This document shows, piece by piece, positions 58,465 through 64,000 of a stretch of DNA of 64,000 nucleotides. The notes under the pieces are model-generated. The model worked only from the letters and a program-made list of their open reading frames with translations. It was not told where the DNA came from and did not search any database. The translations under genes and the position numbers were made by a program. This stretch comes from Bacteroidales bacterium UBA4295. GTDB lineage: Bacteria; Bacteroidota; Bacteroidia; Bacteroidales; Paludibacteraceae. Positions within the stretch are counted from its first letter, which is position 1. Every line of letters starts with the position of its first letter. The stretch is taken from the NCBI GenBank assembly GCA_002395805.1, contig DGVB01000034.1:10428-74427 (forward strand), written 5' to 3'.

Positions 58465-61400
58465 ATGAAAAAGATCTTATCTATTATAGTATGCATGTTT
58501 ATGCTCTGCTCCACCTTGATGGCGGTAACAGTGAATAATGTGGTCGGTGCTTTCGACGGTACATTAAAAATCGGCGACACTAATTATCCCAATAAAGAGA
58601 TTTATATCTTGCCGGGCGTAGAGAATAATACGGTAACTTTCGTATTGCCGGATTTCTCTTTCAACGATGCTTCTTTGGGCGATATCGTGCTGGTCAATAT
58701 CCCGATGAATACAAGCGGTCAGTTGACTTTGGAGAACAGTCCGCTTTACATCCGCGCGCTGGAGACACATGTAGCTGTATCCATGACGAGCGGCTCTGTG
58801 CTCTCTGCTACGAAAGCGAAAGTAGTGCTCAGCATTGATGTAGAAGGAATGGATGCTATCCCGGTATCTTTCTCAGGTACACCCAATACCAAAAATTATG
58901 ATTTTGAGAACGGCGGTTTTGAGGGTACATGGTCCGGCAATGAGCCTTCCGGATGGCATTCCTTCGGTTCGGCTACCGGAGGTATGGCTTCTTTCGTGAC
59001 CGGCAACACGGACCAGTTCACCCGCTCGACGGACAAGCGTCCGGGTTCGACAGGTTCCCAGAGTGCGCTGATCAAATCCAAAACAATCTTTGGGGTAAAG
59101 GCGAACGGAAACTGCACCAACGGACGAATATTTGCCGGCTCTATGACCGCTTCGGATGGATCGAAGAACTATAATTTCTCCGAACCATCTACGAATAATA
59201 CCTATAATACCCCATTTGCGGGCCAGCCCGACTCGATGGTCTTCTGGGCAAAATATGTTCCTGCGGACGGCAATCCTTCCAATTCCAATAATAAGGCTCG
59301 CGCGCACGCTGTGATCACAACGAATGCGAAATACCAAGATCCGGAAGCAGGAAATAACTATTCGTCAGTTAAGATTGCTGATGCGGAGATCAATTATTCC
59401 GCTACTTCCACCAAGGGATGGCAGCGTATCTCGGTCCCGTTCAAATATTACTCGGTAGATCCGACTACGGCGTCATATATGCTGATGACTTTTACCACCA
59501 ATGCAACCCCGGGAGGCGGTACAACCTCCGGTAGCTCGGTTGATAATATCTATCTGGACGACGTGGAAATGGTATATAATTACCGCCTTTCGTCCCTGAC
59601 GATGAATGGCACTGCGGTGTCTTTCTCCAATGGCAATGCGTTGTCGGATGCACAGTTCAGCGACAGCGAATACCTCTTTACTGCCAAAACGAACGGCAAG
59701 GCGTCCAAGTCTTTTATCGGCTATGATGCTACCAACTATAGGGTGTATGTTTATGTGGTTGCGAATAATTTTGCCCAGGCAAAGAACTATAACCTTTATA
59801 CACTCCAGATGGCAGAGCCGGTTGTCAAACCCGGCGATACGCAATATACTTATTCTGCTACAACATGTGATAACGAGCCTTACTCGGACGAATTATTCAG
59901 TAATCTGACGCAGGAAGGAGTTTATACCCAAACGATTCCCAATGTGGCCGGAGGAGACTCTGTTATTACTCTGACCTTATCTGTTCTTCCGACCTATTTG
60001 ATCAACGAAGAGATCTCAACGGCAGAGTCGGCAGTAGAATGGAGAGGTAAACATATATCCGGATTAGAGTACTCCGACAAACCTTATATTTTCTACGATA
60101 GTTTGAAAACCGTGCAGGGCTGCGACTCGGTCTATCGTCTCTCGCTCTATTATACCTCTGTTCCGCGCACATATGGCGAATATAATGCTCGCGTGTGCGA
60201 GGGCGACTCGATCGAGTTTAATGGTGTATATTATAGTTCTGCTTTCACGGGCGATATTGTCCTTTCGCAGCCTAACCAGTACGGAGGAGACTCAGTGGTA
60301 CACCTGACGATAGAAACCGCGCCTCATTACCAGACAGAGGAATACATGACCATTCATCAAGGCGAAGAGAAGACATGGGCGGGTTTTGACCTGAGCAAGA
60401 TGGATCCCGGAATGCTGACGCTCAAGACGCAGTATGTGTCGGCTGATGAATGCGACTCTGTTTGTATCCTGCATCTCACTGTCCTCTCTACCTCCAAGCC
60501 TTGGAGCAAAGGTACCGAGACCTATACGGTGCGCGAGCTGTGCGGCAAATACGAAGGAGAGTTGGTTATTGACGGAGCTATTTATGCGGATAAAGAGGTG
60601 TATGTCCTGCCGGGCACTGTGGACAGCACGGTGACCTTCGTACTGCCGGACTTCACGTATAATGCCGGCAAACTGGGACATATCGTGCTTCCGAATATTG
60701 ATGTGACTCCGTATGGCCAGTTGCTGCTGGAGCATAGAGCGCTCTATATGGATACGATCAGCGAACGCGCTACCGTGACGATGATTAACGGTCTGAAAGA
60801 AGGTAGGGAGGACTATTATTCCTTGCTTTCTCCGGAGCATGCCCAAGTGGTGCTCTATATCGAGGCTCCCTCTCTGCCGCAAGGTATTCTTGTATTCTTC
60901 CGCGGCATAGCTGACAGGGAGAATAACTATGATGTCGTGAACGGCGGTTTTGAGGGTGCTTGGTCCAATAACGAACCGACCGGATGGCATTCTTTCGGTA
61001 CTGCCACCGGAGACATGGCGGATTTCGTTAAGAACAATGTGCAACAGTTTGTTCCCTCCGCGGAGGTGCGTCCTTGGTCTAATGGCAAACAAAGCGCTCT
61101 GATCTCTTCCAAGAAAATATTGGAAGTAGCAGCGAACGGAAACTGTACCAATGGTCAGATCAATGCCGGTACAATCAAAGCTGCCGAGGCTTCTAAAAAT
61201 TATAACTTCTCCGATCCGGAGAACGAAGGATTCAATACTCCGTTCCATGGTCGTCCGGATTCAATTGTGTTCTGGGCAAAATATCTGCCGGCGGACCGCA
61301 ATGCGAAAAACGAAGTGAACAAAGCACGTATGAGTACGATTATTACTACTGATGCGCGCTATCAGGATCCGGAGGACGGAGACTACTATGCCGATGTCAA

Positions 61401-62016
61401 GATCGCTAAGGCAGAAGTTAACTATGCCGCTTCGGCGGACATGGGATGGCAGCGCATTTCGGCTCCGTTCTGCTATAATGAGGCTACGGCTGAGAGCAAA
61501 CCGGCATACGTCCTGACCACCTTTACCACCAATATGCTTCAAGGTGGCGGATCGTCCTATACCGATACCTTGGCTCACTGCAATGTTGTTGACTCAGTCT
61601 ATCTGGACGATGTGCAAATGATTTATAATAAGAACCTAACAATGCTCGTGCGCAATGAAGAGCCGGTGGGATATAAAGACGGCGTATTTGAAGTAGAAGA
61701 GACTTACTGCGATTCGTGCGATCTCTATAGCGCAATGACCAATGGTATCTCTACCCAGACTTTCTTCGCTTTCGATGAAGAACATCGTTGTGTATTTGTA
61801 TATGTCATCGCGGATGACTACAGCCGCTCGATTGCCTATTCGCTCTATCGCGTTGAGTTCAGCGACAGCGATACGAAAGGGCTGATCGATCCTACTGAGG
61901 CAATAGAGAATGTTACTCTTCGCGGCGGGCAATTTGAAAAGGTTCTGTATAATGGCGAACTCTATATCCGCTGCGGCGATGTTTGGTTTAATGCTTCGGG
62001 CGCGCGCGTAAAATAA
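58465..62016 (+). CDS. secreted protein with duplicated calycin-like and PCMD modules
   Basis: The product has 1183 residues with a signal peptide (about 20). Residues about 25-140 look like a calycin-like beta barrel, 146-372 like a putative carbohydrate-binding/metabolism domain (PCMD; NGGFEGTWSGNEPSGWHSFG, DSMVFWAKY, YLDDVEMVYN). The same pair recurs at about 688-810 and 815-1075 (NGGFEGAWSNNEPTGWHSFG). Between them lie repeats with CDSVY or GGDSV ends. The end, GELYIRCGDVWFNASGARVK, resembles a C-terminal sorting tag. It is probably exported, perhaps to the cell surface, and linked to the TonB receptor upstream. Confidence 0.75.
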   Translation: MKKILSIIVCMFMLCSTLMAVTVNNVVGAFDGTLKIGDTNYPNKEIYILPGVENNTVTFVLPDFSFNDASLGDIVLVNIPMNTSGQLTLENSPLYIRALETHVAVSMTSGSVLSATKAKVVLSIDVEGMDAIPVSFSGTPNTKNYDFENGGFEGTWSGNEPSGWHSFGSATGGMASFVTGNTDQFTRSTDKRPGSTGSQSALIKSKTIFGVKANGNCTNGRIFAGSMTASDGSKNYNFSEPSTNNTYNTPFAGQPDSMVFWAKYVPADGNPSNSNNKARAHAVITTNAKYQDPEAGNNYSSVKIADAEINYSATSTKGWQRISVPFKYYSVDPTTASYMLMTFTTNATPGGGTTSGSSVDNIYLDDVEMVYNYRLSSLTMNGTAVSFSNGNALSDAQFSDSEYLFTAKTNGKASKSFIGYDATNYRVYVYVVANNFAQAKNYNLYTLQMAEPVVKPGDTQYTYSATTCDNEPYSDELFSNLTQEGVYTQTIPNVAGGDSVITLTLSVLPTYLINEEISTAESAVEWRGKHISGLEYSDKPYIFYDSLKTVQGCDSVYRLSLYYTSVPRTYGEYNARVCEGDSIEFNGVYYSSAFTGDIVLSQPNQYGGDSVVHLTIETAPHYQTEEYMTIHQGEEKTWAGFDLSKMDPGMLTLKTQYVSADECDSVCILHLTVLSTSKPWSKGTETYTVRELCGKYEGELVIDGAIYADKEVYVLPGTVDSTVTFVLPDFTYNAGKLGHIVLPNIDVTPYGQLLLEHRALYMDTISERATVTMINGLKEGREDYYSLLSPEHAQVVLYIEAPSLPQGILVFFRGIADRENNYDVVNGGFEGAWSNNEPTGWHSFGTATGDMADFVKNNVQQFVPSAEVRPWSNGKQSALISSKKILEVAANGNCTNGQINAGTIKAAEASKNYNFSDPENEGFNTPFHGRPDSIVFWAKYLPADRNAKNEVNKARMSTIITTDARYQDPEDGDYYADVKIAKAEVNYAASADMGWQRISAPFCYNEATAESKPAYVLTTFTTNMLQGGGSSYTDTLAHCNVVDSVYLDDVQMIYNKNLTMLVRNEEPVGYKDGVFEVEETYCDSCDLYSAMTNGISTQTFFAFDEEHRCVFVYVIADDYSRSIAYSLYRVEFSDSDTKGLIDPTEAIENVTLRGGQFEKVLYNGELYIRCGDVWFNASGARVK

Positions 62017-62059
62017 TAAGGAATAATAATATAATAGTAACTTATAATTCATTAAAAGT

Positions 62060-63940
62060 ATGAAAAAGATTTATGCATTTTTAGTGCTGTGCTTAACGAC
62101 ACTTGCTGTCTCCGCACAGACGTACCACAATGGAACTTGGTATTCGTTGTATGACGAAGAAGGCTTCGAATTGAACACCATAGCCCACAAGGAGTTGACG
62201 CTCTTTGCGCCCTCCAACGGATTGTTCACGTTCGTTTCTACATACAACAAACTAGCAGTGAATGTGTTCCCGAAATGTAAGACGTATGTCTATGAATCAG
62301 CGAATGGCGGATCATCCTCTTCTCAGATAGGACAAGCTTTGCCGGACGTGAATTTGGCATTTACATATGGTCATTTTGGCGAGTCGCATAATAATGCGCT
62401 TACATGTTCCCAGAATATCAATTGGGTAAAATTTGACCGTGGCGGTGGCAATACCCATGTTCATAAGATTCAGAATCTCCAAATACCTCTTGCAAAACAT
62501 ATTTTGCTGGCAGAGGGAGAGTATGGCAAGACTACCGATTCGCACGAGTTTGGCGAGATTGAAATCAACCAGGTATCTGAGGCATACATGGTGAACCTTC
62601 GTTCTTTCCTGACAGACGGCGATATTACAATCACTTCTTCTGATCCTCAGAACTTCCGTATAGGCGATGCTGCCAATACCGAAGGTCTTTACTATGAGGT
62701 AGGCGCAAACGCATGCGCTTCTGCGAACGGTACGGCTGCGGAAGCCCAAGGCGGAACTCTGGGAAATATCGCTAACTATGCTTTCCCGATCTATTTCACT
62801 CCGCAGAAGGGTGGTGAGTTCGAAGCTACTATTACTATTACCGATGGTACTTCTACTGCTACGGTTTCTGTCACCGGTGTTGCGCCCAAACAGGCTCAAA
62901 CGATCACTTGGAACGAAGAGCAAGAGAGTCTTCTCTCTTCCGGCTCTATTGCTACTGCAGAAGCATCTTCCGGTCTCGATGTGGAATATACTTTTGCTCC
63001 CGAAGGTGTAGTGACTTATGCAGACGGAGCATTCCAAATCCTTTCTGCCGGCGTGGTTAAAATCACTGCAGTTCAAAACGGAAATGACTTCTATTATCCG
63101 GCTACTCCGATCACCAAGACTTTTACGATTTATCCTACGGAGACAGGCTATGTCTATGGCGCCTCTATCTGCGAGGGTAGTTTCTATTCCGATGACAACT
63201 TTGAAAACCTGACTGAGGCAGGCGTCTATACCGATACGTTGAAGACCACCTACGGCGCAGATTCAATCATCACCTTCACGCTTACATTGAACCCGCTATT
63301 CCATTCGGAAGAGGAAATGGCTTATACTATTGGTGAGCAGCATAGCTGGCAAGGTATAGACCTTAGCGAATTCGGGGTATGCGACACTACGCTTGTAATG
63401 GAATATCAGTCCGTTTATGGATGTGACTCTACTTATACGCTCCATCTGACTGTTAAACCGCTGATCATCACTTATGGCGCGGATACGATCCATGCCTGCT
63501 CCGGCGAGACAGTGATCTATGAGGGAAAATCCTACAGACAGTCCGCTACGGATTCTGTTGTCCTCTCCGGACAAAACTATGCCGGTGGTGATTCAATCGT
63601 ATTGCTCGTTGTTTCTTTCTCGCAATCCTTCTCTGCGGAGACTGATCTCACGATCACAGAGGGCGATGAAGAGACATGGCAGGGAATTGACCTGAGCGAA
63701 TTTGCTGTAGGTGACACAACGCTTGTAGCTGAATATCAGTCTATCCATGGATGTGACTCAACCTATGTACTCAATCTGACCGTAGAAGAAAAAACAGAAG
63801 AGCCCAAGGAAGAAGCTGTTCCGTCCACGGACGCTGACCAAATAGGTGTCCAAAAAATCATGAAGGATGGTATGCTGTATATCCGCAAAGGAGAAGAGCT
63901 GTTCGATATTCGAGGCAGAAAAGTGGTATTGGAAAAATAA
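62060..63940 (+). CDS. secreted repeat protein with sorting-tag-like end
   Basis: The product has 626 residues with a signal peptide (cleavage about residue 19, VSAQT). The first 270 residues are beta-rich with an Ig-like YFTPQKGGEFEATITITDG. From about 355 on come repeats of the form CEGSFYSDD...GVYTDTLKT and EEETWQGIDLSEF...GCDSTY-LNLTV, also present in the previous protein. The end, KDGMLYIRKGEELFDIRGRKV, matches the previous protein's end in layout. The two likely arose from the same repeat stock and share an export route. Function unknown. Confidence 0.7.
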   Translation: MKKIYAFLVLCLTTLAVSAQTYHNGTWYSLYDEEGFELNTIAHKELTLFAPSNGLFTFVSTYNKLAVNVFPKCKTYVYESANGGSSSSQIGQALPDVNLAFTYGHFGESHNNALTCSQNINWVKFDRGGGNTHVHKIQNLQIPLAKHILLAEGEYGKTTDSHEFGEIEINQVSEAYMVNLRSFLTDGDITITSSDPQNFRIGDAANTEGLYYEVGANACASANGTAAEAQGGTLGNIANYAFPIYFTPQKGGEFEATITITDGTSTATVSVTGVAPKQAQTITWNEEQESLLSSGSIATAEASSGLDVEYTFAPEGVVTYADGAFQILSAGVVKITAVQNGNDFYYPATPITKTFTIYPTETGYVYGASICEGSFYSDDNFENLTEAGVYTDTLKTTYGADSIITFTLTLNPLFHSEEEMAYTIGEQHSWQGIDLSEFGVCDTTLVMEYQSVYGCDSTYTLHLTVKPLIITYGADTIHACSGETVIYEGKSYRQSATDSVVLSGQNYAGGDSIVLLVVSFSQSFSAETDLTITEGDEETWQGIDLSEFAVGDTTLVAEYQSIHGCDSTYVLNLTVEEKTEEPKEEAVPSTDADQIGVQKIMKDGMLYIRKGEELFDIRGRKVVLEK

Positions 63941-63980
63941 GGAATACCACATACTACTAAAAAGAGCATCCGTTGTGAAA

Positions 63981-64000
63981 TGAACCCCGAAAGTTAGACA
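63981..64000. mobile_element. possible IS3-family terminal inverted repeat at window end
   Basis: The last 20 bases, TGAACCCCGAAAGTTAGACA, resemble the ends of IS3-family elements of Bacteroidota as I remember them. The element itself would lie beyond the window, so this cannot be confirmed here. The 40 bases before it hold no gene. Confidence 0.4.

Noticed and set aside
60292..61248. Minus-strand frames under the secreted repeat proteins
   Set aside because: They mirror the repeat structure of the plus-strand genes and have no starts or motifs of their own.
1..64000. CRISPR arrays, tRNA and rRNA genes
   Set aside because: No spaced direct repeats of CRISPR form and no cloverleaf or rRNA sequence was seen. 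The short tandem arrays lack spacers.

Overview
The window is a chromosomal segment of an uncultured-looking member of the Bacteroidales (Bacteroidota). The evidence is the core gene content (Bacteroidota-type NusB of about 317 residues, Bacteroidota omega subunit, DUF4494, PUR-family DUF3276, glycine-lipid acyltransferases GlsA/GlsB, a TonB receptor with a carboxypeptidase-regulatory N-terminus) and repeated promoters of the Bacteroidota type, (T)TTG-N19/20-TAnnTTTG, in front of most transcription units. Base composition is balanced over most of the window. The first 2.8 kb is clearly AT-richer.

Layout. 1-3.75 kb: a patch of small orphan genes, two of them visibly broken, including a membrane-anchored coiled-coil protein beside a HEPN-like protein, followed by a gene-free stretch with paired palindromes and a terminator. 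4.1-9.5 kb (+): LysM glucosaminidase, DUF721, MutS2, an outer-membrane protein and a lipoprotein phosphoesterase. 20.99-9.56 kb (-): a gap-free run of 12 genes from nusB through yajC, ybbR, an aminotransferase, rpoN, PAP2, an Lnb/DUF4105 protein, a phosphodiesterase, DUF4494, glsA and glsB to a YggS-HAD fusion. 21.1 kb (+): PUR-family gene. 23.8-21.4 kb (-): bamD-rpoZ-coaBC. 26.9-23.9 kb (-): small HTH protein, two related porin-like proteins, apbE. 30.2-27.0 kb (-): a CHASE2 protein and two uncharacterised exported proteins. 30.3-30.5 kb: a structured RNA with a 6S-like fold. 37.5-30.7 kb (-): an outer-membrane protein, a giant TamB-Omp85 fusion and a CPA2 antiporter. 37.65-41.0 kb (+): mnmE-yicC-gmk-nadD. 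47.0-40.9 kb (-): dnaE-folC-prmA. 48.1-47.1 kb (-): msrA-bcp. 48.2-52.5 kb (+): GH3-like adenylating enzyme, HAD, PlsC-type acyltransferase and EamA transporter. 52.6-55.5 kb (+): steroid 5-alpha-reductase family protein, old-yellow-enzyme flavoprotein and short-chain dehydrogenase. 55.7-63.9 kb (+): TonB-dependent receptor and two large repeat-built secreted proteins. The last 20 bases look like the end of an IS element.

Three things stand out. First, one polypeptide of 1529 residues joins a complete inner-membrane-anchored TamB to a complete Omp85/TamA-type barrel with no POTRA domains, which would be a one-chain translocation and assembly module. Second, the three-gene operon at 52.6-55.5 kb has the enzyme set (5-alpha-reductase, OYE-type reductase, SDR) of the gut Bacteroidota pathway that makes allo-bile acids and reduced steroids. 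Third, perfect or near-perfect 7-8 bp tandem repeats of different sequence recur between genes, over start and stop codons, inside a promoter, and in frame inside core genes (LysM protein, dnaE), and an inverted repeat plus direct repeats sits inside the G domain of mnmE. This suggests an active short-repeat process in this genome.

All calls come from reading the sequence and translations; no database search was run. Family names are from recognition of motifs. Functions of the small genes at the left end and of the CHASE2-linked pair are unknown.
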